A stretch of 64,000 nt of DNA from Closterium sp. Naga37s-1 (Eukaryota > Streptophyta > Zygnematophyceae > Desmidiales > Closteriaceae), in assembly GCA_947471745.1 (NCBI GenBank), contig CANJKZ010000924.1:806001-870000 (forward strand). The letters run 5' to 3'. Under the pieces are notes generated by a model. The model searched no databases. It had not been told where the DNA came from and saw only the letters and a list, made by a program, of their open reading frames with translations. The translations under genes and the position numbers were made by a program. Positions 32,501 through 41,486 of this stretch are shown here, one piece after another. The first letter of the stretch is position 1. Every line of letters begins with the position of its first letter.

Positions 32501-32571
32501 TCAGGCTCAGCACCCCCCCGGCTCCACACGCTCAGGCTCAGCACCCCCAGTCGCAGCACCCCTAGCAGCAC
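29518..32571 (-). CDS. Copia linker, reverse transcriptase and RNase H (A2)
   Basis: An open frame of 1,017 codons. Residues about 1-390 are low-complexity: E-P-G-G-A repeats, two copies of an LSPPQLREWFA motif (about 83-93 and 148-158), then long G/A repeats resembling GAAGAGG. The RVT_2 reverse transcriptase begins near 630 (WIFRVKR, FKARYVARGFSQR, LDFSTAFLQG) and has YVDD at about 783. RNase H begins near 950 with GHADASWVDD and VLSSSCEAEIYAG. The rest of RNase H lies beyond in another frame. It is a retroelement part. The linker is unusually long, since these two domains are normally joined by a much shorter region in Copia. Confidence 0.9.
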   Translation of the reverse strand: MLLGVLRLGVLSLSVWSRGGAEPERAEPGGAEPGVAESEGAEPGGAEPERAEPGGAELGGAEPVRVAPGGTLSTGGSPGASSRRETLSPPQLREWFARRWSLRSDAARAGGPAAGDPGAGGAGAGGTGGAGAAGPGGAGGTGGSPGASSRREPLSPPQLREWFARRRSLQSGAAGAGGPSAGGPGAVGLGPAGLGGAGGTGAAGPGGARTGGTGAAGPGGAAGAGAAGAGAAGGTGAGAAGGAGAAGPGGARNGGTGAAGAGGAAGVGAGGAGAGAAGGTGAAGAGGAAGVGAGGTGAGAAGGTGAAGAGGAAGVGAGGTGAGAGGAAGVGAGDPGAGGAGPGGAGAVGAGSGGTVRPRPYFVPLLHQVLGLPPSTGLPHPLLCPPPDQSQSQLQPASPLPAPSPYTRPTGGLAERREPESRPASPVRAVRNGRRVPRPCPPPVPGTHQMALRPSSVPQRVPLPSPPASSLPNVADPPSNLARAASPTVTRLLATVVTDPSFESSAASALVAELVDFAVACRLDYAASLVAESESVCPPSVGGECALGTDVLEDRQEDFECSAAALPHLVSMLIAPEGDPDAPDIPTPRSYTEAIEGPYSSQWQTAMDAEMASWKSTGTYVDKVPPPGANIVSGMWIFRVKRPPGSPPVFKARYVARGFSQRQEVNFFQTFSPTPKMTTLRVLLHVAAQRDYELHYLDFSTAFLQGSLHEEIWLRRPPGFTGSFPAGTQWSLRRPVYGLRQAPREWHDTLRTTLAALGFAPSTADPSLFLRTDTSLPPFYILVYVDDLVFDTADTEGLAHVKSELKKRHTCTYLGEVRSYLGLQITRVRAQRTITLTQSHMVQQVLQRFRFTYSSPQSTPLPTGHSLSAPPSDESVEPSGPYRELVGCLMYPITCTRPNLAYPLSILARYVAPGRHRPEHWEVAKRVMRYLCSTSGMGLVLGGRARVVLTGHADASWVDDLATQRSSQGYTFSLGSGSVSWRSTRSSSVLSSSCEAEIYAGAMAAEELRWLTYLLTD
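31500..32560. repeat. Low-complexity coding repeats of the A2 linker
   Basis: From 31,500 to about 32,060 the sequence is a run of ccagctccagcagctcc-type 9- to 15-base repeats coding for G/A/P-rich peptide on the minus strand. From about 32,370 to 32,560 it is a different run around ctcagcacccccaggctccg coding for E-P-G-G-A-E. Such tracts lack stops in several frames, so the plus-strand frames here (31,432-32,252) are shadows. Confidence 0.85.
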
Positions 32572-32655
32572 CAGAGTCGACAGCTACCTCGACAGGCTCG
32601 ACAGGGTCTACCTGAGACACACCTGAGGGAGCAGGACCCTGAGGGAGGAGGGGGT

Positions 32656-33321
32656 CTACCGGACGAGGACGTGGTGCGAGGAAGAGCGGCGGGGGGGGGG
32701 GAGAGGGGCAATGCGGTAGGGGAAGAGCCGGTAAAAGGGAACCGACTCGTTGAACGTGACGTCCTGAGAGGGCAGGACACGGCGCGAGGTGGGGTGGTAA
32801 AACTGCCAGCCAGGCGCGTCAGGGGGAAAACCAAGGAAGTCGCAGGGAATGGCGCGGGCGGAGAGCTTGTCCTCGGACGTATCGCGGACAAAGGCACGAG
32901 AACCCCAGACCCGGAACACTGACGCATCGCCAACCTTCCCCGTCCAACGCAGTGTAGGCGAGGTCTCCGGCAAGGAGACACGGGGCCAGAGGTTGAGCTG
33001 ATGCGCAGTGTAGAGGACCGCAAACGGCCACAGAAAATGGGGGGCAGCCGCATGGATCATGGAGGTACGAGCGACCTCCATGACTAAGCCAATGCGGCGC
33101 TCAGCAACCCCATTCTGCTGCGGAGAGGCCAGATGCATGAACGACTGGAGAATGCCCTCCCCACGACAAAAGTCCCGCAAGAGGTCGGAGGAAAACTCAC
33201 CATCTCTGTCAGAGTGCAGACGCAGGACTGGAAGGTTTGTGTGGAATCGCTCGCGGAGCTGGAGACGGACTGCGCGGATCCAAGGGATCAAAACATCAGG
33301 GACCTCCCCCTTGCTGTGCAA
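32656..33321 (-). pseudogene. Copia integrase core (A2)
   Basis: A frame of 221 codons with LRLHSDRDGEFSSDLL (second catalytic aspartate), SPQQNGVAERRIGLVMEVART (third catalytic acidic residue) and the post-core pattern HFLWPFAVLYTAHQLN, FRVWGSRAFV and CDFLGFPPDAPGWQFY. This is an unmistakable Copia integrase. The first aspartate motif lies in the neighbouring frame at 33,288-33,596. Confidence 0.88.
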
Positions 33322-33596
33322 GGGGAAGACCGTGGTGTACGCGAGTAGTCGTCAACGACCAGCAGAAAGTAGCGCTCGCGGCCCTGTCCACGGACGCGGG
33401 CTGGGCCCCACACGTCCATGTGGAGAGTCTGCAGGGGAGCAGTCGTCGGGGGAAACGAGGAGGAGTGAGGAGCGGCGCGTTGCCGCCCCTCGACACAGGG
33501 AAGGCAGGGAGGGGGAGGCGAGGGTGGGAGAGGAGGCAGAGTCCTGGGAAGACCAGAGACAAGGACACGGGAGTGCATGCCACGGAGGCGCTGCAC
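33288..33596 (-). pseudogene. Copia integrase N-terminal part (A2)
   Basis: Contains HMDVWGPAR and YFLLVVDDYSR, the first part of the integrase catalytic core. It is the duplicate of 284-592 and sits in a separate frame from the rest of the integrase. Confidence 0.75.
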
Positions 33597-34953
33597 TGAG
33601 GGGTGACAGAGCGCGACACGGGCAGGGGGCCACTAGCTGACCTGACGCAGACGCAGCTACCTGAGGAGACACAGTAGTCAGTGTGTACAGACTCGAGCCA
33701 GGCGCACGGGTGAACGTGGCCAGGTGCCGGCCTTTCCGGGAGCACGTACAGATCGCCACACGCTGTCCTCCTGGAGTAAAGGAGTCAACCCATACATCCT
33801 GAAGGACGGCGTTGCTCACCAAGTTCGTAGAGAACGAGGGGAGGTGAAGACCTGACAGTGAGCCAGACGGAACCGCCGGACACGGGAGAACAGTGGAGGA
33901 ACGTGCAAGGACTGGGCCCCCAGAGGGGTCAGCCAGAGAGACAGCAACAGGTGCAGGGAGTGGTGTGAGTGCTGTACCGTCGCGAAAGAAGCAGCGGGAA
34001 GCACCTGAGTCAAGCATAAAGGTGTGCAAGGCCTCAGCAGGCGCAGTACCAGAGAGAGCAGACTCACCAGCACCTAGAGCAGCAGACTCACTAGCACCTA
34101 GAGCAGCAGACTCACTAGCACCTAGAGCAGCAGCCTCTATGCCTGGGTCGGGCGGCACACACAGGTAACAGTCACCCTCAGCACTAACAGGCAATGCATA
34201 CATGGCAGTGAGGATAGCATCATAGTCAAGAGCAAAGATATCCACCCTCTGCCTAAGCAGCTCCACCCAGCTGGGGAGCTCAGCCGCGTCACCAAACTCT
34301 GTACGCCAGGCGTCGCTCAGACCGGCGAAGCAGCGGTACTGTGTGTGACCAATTGTCCCGCAAGTCTGACCAGCCTGATCACCTGTGCGAATGACGTACG
34401 GGTAGCGAGCAGTACTCCGGGACCCTCTACTCTGAGCGTACCACTCACGCAGCTGCTGGGGAGTAAGGGTCTCGCGCGGACGCCGCTGCAGCTGCATCTG
34501 GCCACCGCCAGAAACTCCCGACCGACCAGCTCCAGGGCGACTGCCACTACGGCCGCCGCCACAACCCCAACTAGCGTACCACTCACGAAGCTGCTGGGGC
34601 GTGAGGGACTCGCGCGGACGTCGCTGGAGCTGTATCTGGCCACCGCCAGAAACTCCCCACCGAGCAGCTCCACCTAGACTGCCACTGCGGCCGCCGCCAC
34701 CACTCCCACTGCTGCCACCACCGCCGCCACCACTCCCACCGCTACCACGAAGAGACGTCATAGCGGGCAAGCAAGGAGGCGCGCGACCAGTAGGGCAGCA
34801 CGGAGGGAAGGCAGGGCGGCGAGCAGGCACTAGGGTAGGTCGGGGAGGGGCACGGTCAGGGAAGAGCGGCGCGCGGCCAGAGTAGGGCGGCGCGCTGCAG
34901 CAGGGCGTCGCGCGGGATGCAGAGGGCGGCGCGCGGGCAGGCAGGGGCGGCAC
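33352..34953 (-). CDS. Copia gag-like region, protease and pre-integrase (A2)
   Basis: This is the duplicate of 348-1,949, again 533 codons and nearly identical. It has the proline-rich start (a better start is the ATG at 34,761), the glycine/serine tract, two LTPQQLREWYA motifs, the zinc-knuckle-like CX4HX4C near residue 198, the GASESAAL triple repeat, and the protease motif LDSGAS near 315. The downstream part has LADPSGG and HLPSFSTNLVS, typical of Copia protease and the segment following it. No conventional UBN2-type gag domain is recognisable, unlike element B. Confidence 0.85.
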   Translation of the reverse strand: MPPLPARAPPSASRATPCCSAPPYSGRAPLFPDRAPPRPTLVPARRPAFPPCCPTGRAPPCLPAMTSLRGSGGSGGGGGGSSGSGGGGRSGSLGGAARWGVSGGGQIQLQRRPRESLTPQQLREWYASWGCGGGRSGSRPGAGRSGVSGGGQMQLQRRPRETLTPQQLREWYAQSRGSRSTARYPYVIRTGDQAGQTCGTIGHTQYRCFAGLSDAWRTEFGDAAELPSWVELLRQRVDIFALDYDAILTAMYALPVSAEGDCYLCVPPDPGIEAAALGASESAALGASESAALGAGESALSGTAPAEALHTFMLDSGASRCFFRDGTALTPLPAPVAVSLADPSGGPVLARSSTVLPCPAVPSGSLSGLHLPSFSTNLVSNAVLQDVWVDSFTPGGQRVAICTCSRKGRHLATFTRAPGSSLYTLTTVSPQVAASASGQLVAPCPCRALSPLSAAPPWHALPCPCLWSSQDSASSPTLASPSLPSLCRGAATRRSSLLLVSPDDCSPADSPHGRVGPSPRPWTGPRALLSAGR

Positions 34954-35604
34954 CTAGGGCGCGCTGGCGCGGTAGGCAGCGGGGCGCGCTGGCGCGCTGG
35001 GCAGCGGGGCGCGCTGGCGCGCTGGGCAGCGGGACGCGCTGGCGCGCTGGGCAGCGGGGCGCGCTGGGCTGCAGGGGCGGCGCGTGGGCTGCAGGGGCGA
35101 CGCGCGACCTGCAGGGGCGGCGCGCGGGCTGCAGGGGCGGCGCGCGGGCTGCAGAGGGCGACGCGCGGGCTGCAGGGGCGGCGCGCGGGCTGCAGGGGCG
35201 GCACGCGGGCTGCAGGGGCGGCACGACGGGGGGCAGGGCAGGGCGTGCGCGGGGCAGCGTGATGCGGGGCAGGGCAGGGCGTGCGCGGGGCAGCGCGACG
35301 CGGAGCAGGGCAGGGCGTGCGCGGGGCAGCACGACGCGGGGCAGGGCAGGGCGTGCGCGGGCAGCGCGACGCAGGGCAGGGCGTGCGCAGGGCGGCGCGA
35401 CGCGGGGCAGGGCAGGGCGTGCACGGGCAGCGCGACGCAGGGCAGGGCGTGCGTGGGGCGGCGCAACGCAGGGCAGGGCAGAGCGTGCGCTAGGCAGCGC
35501 AACGCAGGGCAGGGCAAGGCAACGCGGCAGCCAGCAGGGCGGCGCGCGGGCACGGTAACGCGACTGGTGGGGCAGCGCGACGGACACGGTAGGGCGCTAC
35601 GGGC
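34929..35604. repeat. GC-rich minisatellite in the A2 leader
   Basis: Duplicate of 1,925-2,600: short GC-rich units between the 5' LTR and the gag-like region of element A2. Long frames on both strands over it are compositional and not genes. Confidence 0.85.
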
Positions 35605-35683
35605 AGGGTAACGCGCTACAGGCAGGAAACGATTCGGTGGGCCCTAAAAAAACGGTCCTAGGTCAGGACCAACTCTGAAACAA

Positions 35684-35799
35684 TGTCAGAATCAGTAAGC
35701 GAGAATGGATGAACTAGCAGCAAGATGGGTACAAGTAGCAAACCCTAATTGGGTTGTACCCCATATAGCCTACACAATAAGCAGCATATAAGTTTGACA
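35684..35799 (-). repeat. 5' LTR of element A2 (116 bp)
   Basis: Same sequence as the A1 LTR at 2,680-2,795 and as the 3' LTR at 28,891 apart from its shorter length. Followed on the right by the target-site copy taagg (35,800-35,804). Telo-box-like AAACCCTAA at 35,740-35,748. Confidence 0.93.
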
Positions 35800-35929
35800 T
35801 AAGGTTGGTACTAAGAGTAAGTGCGTTACTTACCGATATGGTTGGTACTAAGAGTAAGTGCGTTACTTATACATATGGTGGTATCGAAAAAAAGAGCGTT
35901 ACTTACCCAAATGGTTGGTATTAAGAGTA
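35800..35929 (+). repeat. 37-bp satellite, short block
   Basis: Three to four forward satellite units, duplicate of 2,796-2,925. No gene. Confidence 0.95.
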
Positions 35930-37461
35930 GGAGGATTCCTCTTCTGTGGGAGAATACATCTGCCTGGTTGGTTGAGGACCCGTTAGTTGGAGGTCCAAGA
36001 AGCAGACGGAGACAGCACTTTCCTCGGTGGAGTCCGAGTACATGGCGATGTTCCATGGGGTAAAGGAGGTGATTTGGCTGAGGAGGCTGTTAGAGGAGAT
36101 TGAGAAGGTTGCTACACCGCTTTTTGTGATAGCAAGGGGGCTCTTGGGTTGGCCAGGAACGCTGTGCTTCATGGGTTAGACAAGCACCTGCGTATAAAGT
36201 TGCACTGGCTGCGCAAGGAGGTGAAGAGGAAGACGGTGAATCTGATCTATATCAAGACTCACAAGCAGCCAGCAGACTTCCTCAGCAAGAGGCTTGCGGA
36301 TGAGCCTCATTGGCGTTGTGTGCGCATGAATGGAATGAACATGAACTAGCATGGAATGATGAGGATGCAGCCGGCAGGCTAAGGGGAGTGTATTGGGTGC
36401 AAATTCACTTTGCACGACATCCTGCCGTCTATTTGTACGAGTATGCGTATGCGAATGCATTTGCGTGTGAGTGGTATGTTCGTGTGTTTGTTTGCTTTCG
36501 CAATTTTCGCTTGATGCATTTGCAGGTACTCGCGCAATGTGCGCTTCGGCACAACATTGTACGCGCTATGAACAGTGCAAGCAGAAAGGACGAGCTCGCA
36601 AAGGAACCCAAGACAGAGGCTTTGCGGTTCGGTTGATTTGAATGCGCAGATTCGGTTTTATCCAACTCCGAATTGTACTGTTTTGTTTGGTTAACTATAG
36701 TGTAGCAAGGCAGGCACTATAGGGGTACAATTGGATGAAGGTTGGATGTTGTTTGTCTGTATCTGCTGCTACAGGGCCATGGGAAACTAGCAAAACCAGA
36801 ATTTGGCTGGTTGGGCAAGGACAAAACAGGTTCTGTTTTTAGGACCTGAACCTGGTTGTTCTTTTCCCAGGTTGGGAAAACGGAACCAGAGGTTGTTTAC
36901 CAACCTCACCTGCTGTTTTGTCCAGCCAGGTTGGTTCTGTTGCTTGGAATTATCTCCTGGTTGTTCCCAGGTTGATTCCCAAGGTCCTTTCTAGCTAGAA
37001 CTATTTATTCCTTCTCTGTTTATACCTGGATATAGTCAAATTGAATCAAGCGAATTCCTTCCGTGCTGGAATTTTGTTTCTACGCGGTGCGACGGCGGAA
37101 TGCTACCAAGTCAACGCTAGTACGCTAGTACTACAACGCTAGGCAAACACTGTCCGAGCCATAAATCTGCAATGGCAGAACTTTTCGCGAGGGAACTTGG
37201 CTTATAGTGAAGCTCTTGGAGCGAGCTTCGATATAGGACATTCTCAGCTTAATCCGATCGACGGTCTGCACGGCACGCTGCGCGACGTTCAAGGTACTCT
37301 TGATATATAACTGCGTTCTTCTTATCCCTCTCTCTACAATCTCGGACCCGAGGATATGGGCTGGTCTTGTACGAGGCACCCAAGGACCCTTGGAGGTGAC
37401 CCCGAGGAGAGGTTTAAGTTTGAATTGCGTCTTAGAAGCTTGAGTTTATTTGGCCCTTACA
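35930..37461 (+). mobile_element. Group-3 Copia fragment with LTR (F1 duplicate)
   Basis: Duplicate of 2,926-4,457. RNase H coding remains run to 36,349 (frame 36,149-36,349 with HKQPADFLSKRLAD), followed by a purine tract and an LTR at 36,389-37,461. Broken fossil copied by segmental duplication. Confidence 0.85.
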
Positions 37462-37709
37462 CCAACATATTGTTGGTACCAAGAGTAGGTTCCTTACTTA
37501 CTCATATGGTTGGTACCAAGAGTACGTGCGTTACTTACCCATATGGTTGGTATTTAAAAAATGTGCGTTACTTACCCATATGGTTCGTACCAAGAGTAGG
37601 TGTGTTACTTACCCATAAGGTTGGTACTAATAGTAAGTGCGTTACTTACCCATATGGTTGGTACTAAGAGTAAGTGCGTTACTTACCCATATTGTTTGTA
37701 CCAAGAGTA
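37462..37709 (+). repeat. 37-bp satellite, short block
   Basis: Duplicate of 4,458-4,705; between six and seven forward units and no gene. Confidence 0.95.
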
Positions 37710-38153
37710 GGAGGATTCCTCTTCTGTGGAAGGATACATCTGCCTGGTTGGGGGAGGACTCGTTAGTTGGAGGTCCAAGAAACAGACGGAGACAACACTT
37801 TCCTTGCTGGAGGCCGAGTACATGGCGATGTTGCATGGGGTAAAGAAGGTGATTTGGCTGAGGAGGCTGTTAGAGGAGATTGGCCAGGAGCAGAAGGTTG
37901 CTACACCGCTGTTTTGTGATAGCAAGGGGGCTGGCCAGGAACGCTGTGCTTTATGGGCTGAACAAACACATTCGTATCAAGTGGCACTGGCTGCGGAAGG
38001 AGGTGAAGAGGGGGACGGTGAATCACAAGCAGCCAGCAGACTTCCTCACCAAGAGGCTTGCGGATGACCCTCATTGGCATTGTATGCGCATGAGTGGAAT
38101 AAGCATTAACTAGCATGGAATGATGGGGATGCAGCCGGCAGGCTGAGGGGGAG
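37710..38153 (+). mobile_element. Group-3 Copia RNase H fragment (F2 duplicate)
   Basis: Duplicate of 4,706-5,149. The frame at 37,726-38,067 holds the SWRSKKQTETTLS and EAEYMAML RNase H motifs, and the tail is read in 37,880-38,113. It ends at the purine tract gagggggag. Broken fossil. Confidence 0.85.
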
Positions 38154-40491
38154 TATCTTACTTACTCATATGATTGGTATTAAGAGTAACTGCGTCACCT
38201 CTTCATATGGTTGGTACCAGGAGTAAATGCGTTATTTACCCATATTGTTGGTACCAAGAGTATGTGCGTTACTTACCCATATGGTTGGTACTAAGAGTAC
38301 CCATATGGTTGGTACTAGGAGTAAGTACGTTACCTACCCATATGGTTGGTATTAAGAGTAAGTGCGTCACTTACCCATGTGGTTGGTACTAAAAGTAAAT
38401 GCGTTACTTACCCATATCGTTGGTTCCAAGAGTAATTGCCTGACTTACCCATGTGGTTGGTATTAAGAATAAGTGCGTTTCCTAGACACATGGTTGGTAC
38501 TAAGAGTAAGTGCGCTAGTTACCCATATTGTTGGTACCAAGAGTATGTGCGTTATTTACCTATATAGTTCGTACTAGGAGTAACTGCGTTACGTACCGAT
38601 ATGGTTGGTACTAGGAGTTAGTGCCGTAGATACCCTTATTGTTGGTACCAAGAGTAAGTGCGTTATTTACCCCTATTGTTGGTACCAAGAATATATGCGT
38701 TACCCATATGGTTGGTACTAAGAGTACCCATATGGTTGGTACTAGGAGTAAGTACGTTACCTACCCATATGGTTGGTATTAAGAGTACGTGCGTCACTTA
38801 CCCATATGGTTGGTACTAAGAGTAAATGCGTTACTTACCCATATCGTTGGTTCCAAGAGTAATTGCCTGACTTACCCGTGTGGTTGGTATTAAGAATAAG
38901 TGCGTTTCTTAGACACATGGTTGGTACTAAGAGTAAGTGCGTTAGTTACCCATATTGTTGGTACCAAGAGGATGTGCGTTATTTACCTATATAGTTGGTA
39001 CTAGGAGTAAGTGCGTTACTTACCGATATGGTTGGTACTAGGAGTTAGTGCCTTACTTACCCATATTGTTGGTACCAAGAGTAAGTGCGTTACTTACCAA
39101 TATGGTTGGTACTAGGAGTAACTGCGTTACTTACCTATATGGTTGGTACTAAGAGTAAGTGCATTACCCATATTATTGGTACCAAGAGTAAGTGTGTTAC
39201 TTAACCATATTGTTGGTTCTAAGAGTAACTGCGTTACTTACCCATATTGTTGGTACCAAGACAAAGTGCGTTACTTACCCATATGGTTGGTACTAGGAGT
39301 AAGTGCATTACTTACCGATATGGTTGATACTATGAGTTTGTGCGTTACTTACTCATATTGTTGGTACCAAGTGTAAATGCATTACTTACCGATATGGTTG
39401 GTACTAGGAATTGTGCGTTACTTACCCATATTGTTGGAACCAAAAGTAAGTGCGTTACTTACCTATATGGTTGGTACCAAGAGTAAGTGCTTTACTTACC
39501 CATATTGTTGGCACCAAGAGTAAGTGCATTAGATCTTCATATGGTCGGTACTAAGAGAACGTGCGTTACCTACGCATATGGTTGGTACCAAAGTGCATTA
39601 TTTACCCATATGGTTGGTACTAAGAGTAAGTGCGTTCCTGACCCGTATTCTTGGTATCAAGATTAGGTACGTTACTTACCCATCTGGTTGGTACCAAGAG
39701 TAGGTACGTTAATTACCCATATTGTTGGTACCAAGAGTAAGTGCGTTTCTTACCCAAATGGTTGGTACTAAGAGTAAGTGCTTTATTTACCTATATGGAT
39801 GGTACTAGTAATAAGTGCGTTACTTAGCATTATGGTTGGTACTAAGAGTAAGTGCGTTGCTTGCCTATATGATTGGTATTAAGAGTAAGTGCGTTACTTC
39901 TTCATATGGTTAGTATTAAAAGTAAGTGCGTTACTTACCCATATTGTTGGTACCAAGAGAAAGTGCGTTACTTACTCATATTGTTGGTACGAAGAGCATG
40001 TGCGTTACTTACCCATCTGGTTGGTACTAAGAGTAAGAGTGTTACTTACCCATATGGTTGGTACTAGGAGTAAATACGCTACCTACCAATATGGTTGGTA
40101 CTAGGAGTAAGTGCGTTACTTACCCATATTGTTGGTACCATGAGTAATTGCCTGACTTACCCATATGGTTGGTATTAAGAATAAGTGCGTTACTTACACA
40201 TATGGTTGGTACTAAGAGTAAGCGCGTTATTTACCCATATTGTTGGTACCAAGAGTAAGTCCGATACTTACCCATATGGTTGGTACCAAGAGTATGTGCG
40301 TTACTTACCCATATAGTTGGTATATAAAATAAGTGCGTTATTTACCCATATGGTTTGTACCAAGAGTAACTGCGTTAGTTACCCATAAGGTTAGCACTAA
40401 GAGTAACTGCGTTACTTACCCATATGGTTGGAACTAAGAGTAAACGCGTTACTTACCCAAATGGTTGGTACCGTTACTTACACATATGGTT
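38154..40491 (+). repeat. 37-bp satellite array, forward
   Basis: Duplicate of 5,150-7,450 with one extra unit at about 39,421-39,457. About 63 units; no gene. Confidence 0.96.
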
Positions 40492-41486
40492 AATTCTCTG
40501 AATCGTGCTGCCGTGTGGGCTGGGGACCCTAGCGTGAACTCGGCAGGGGAGTGTCAACGGGAGTTGTGGTTGGCCCCGTCCTCGCTTGGGCGGAGCCGAC
40601 CTGTAGCAGTGGGCGAGCTGGTCGACGTGGCTGGTCGACCTGCACGGAGGTCACTGCAGTGGCGCCGACTTTGGAGGGCGCTGAGTTCAGGTGGTCGGTC
40701 TTGGGAGGTCGACCTGCGAAAGGCGTCGACTTGGGGACGTCGACTTGGGGCAGCCGACTTGGTGTGGTCGGCTGACAGCTGACTGGTCGACCTGGAGCTG
40801 GTCGACCAGGAGTGTGGTTGACCTGGAGCTGGTCGACCGAGGGTGTTGGTCGACTTGGTGTGGTCGACTGGAGGTGGACGTCGACCTGGGCGGTCGACGG
40901 GCACGCGGAGAAGCAGCTGGTCGACATGGTTGTCTGGTCGACCAGGTTACCCGGGCGACGGGGCTCTGCGAGGTGCGCGACCATCGCCCAGGAGGGATTT
41001 GCAAAGTCGACCTGCGGTTCGGTATCCCGAGGTCGACATGGCTCCACATGTGCAACCGTTAGCACGTGCTCGACCTGGCACCTGCGCAATGTGCGTGACG
41101 GTGCACGTCGTACTCAACTGTCACCTGGCACCTGCGAAGTAGGTGCGCGCACATGTGCACATGGTGGCCTAATGCTGGTGTGTGCTGGCACGCCAGCCTT
41201 GCAATGCACATGGGCGCCTGAGGTCGCCTTGCTGGCAAGTCGCCCTCAGGGGGTGCTGGAGGTCGACTTGCTGGTGTGCTAGGTTGCTAAGCATCTGATG
41301 TAGTCACTCTCTTCAACTCTCTTTGTACCATTGTTGTGAACTTTTGCTGGTGAAACTCTTGCCAACTTCCCCGTGAACCAGCAAGTAGTGCAAGCACAAG
41401 GAAACGACTAAGGAACGAACGCAGAGATCCCTCCTACCCCGTGCCTAGCCCGTAGCTTAGCTCCCGTTGCTAGAGTTATCTCCGCA
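40492..41486 (+). mobile_element. Group-2 Copia 3' tail with complete LTR
   Basis: Sixty bases of group-2 Copia 3' tail ending cggcaggggag are followed by a full LTR, 40,552-41,486 (935 bp), which starts tgtcaacggg and ends ttatctccgca. Satellite follows immediately. The LTR carries the GTCGAC-dense stretch at about 40,620-41,040 and a hairpin-like gcacctgc/gtaggtgc pair near 41,130-41,148. It is the remnant of an element that has otherwise gone. Its duplicate at 7,451 is joined to another fragment. Confidence 0.9.

Larger units (their letters stand above)
28891..35799 (-). mobile_element. Group-1 Copia element A2, both LTRs present
   Basis: A 6.9-kb Ty1/Copia element on the minus strand. 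Its 5' LTR is 35,684-35,799 and its 3' LTR 28,891-29,021. A perfect 5-bp target duplication taagg lies at 28,886-28,890 and 35,800-35,804. In element order it has a GC-rich leader, a gag-like region with protease, integrase, a very long glycine/alanine-rich linker, reverse transcriptase and RNase H, then a purine tract (ctatgggggtg). The LTRs are identical by eye except for a 15-base length difference, so it is young. The coding region is spread over several frames, about three or four breaks. A1 at 1-2,795 is its segmental duplicate. Confidence 0.95.
33005..41206 (+). repeat. Segmental duplication, copy 2
   Basis: Matches 1-8,165 in order and orientation, with one extra 37-bp satellite unit at about 39,421-39,457. 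It probably extends further left into element A2, since copy 1 is cut by the window. To the right it stays homologous until 41,206, where copy 1 switches to an unrelated group-2 fragment while this copy continues through the complete LTR end. Confidence 0.93.
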
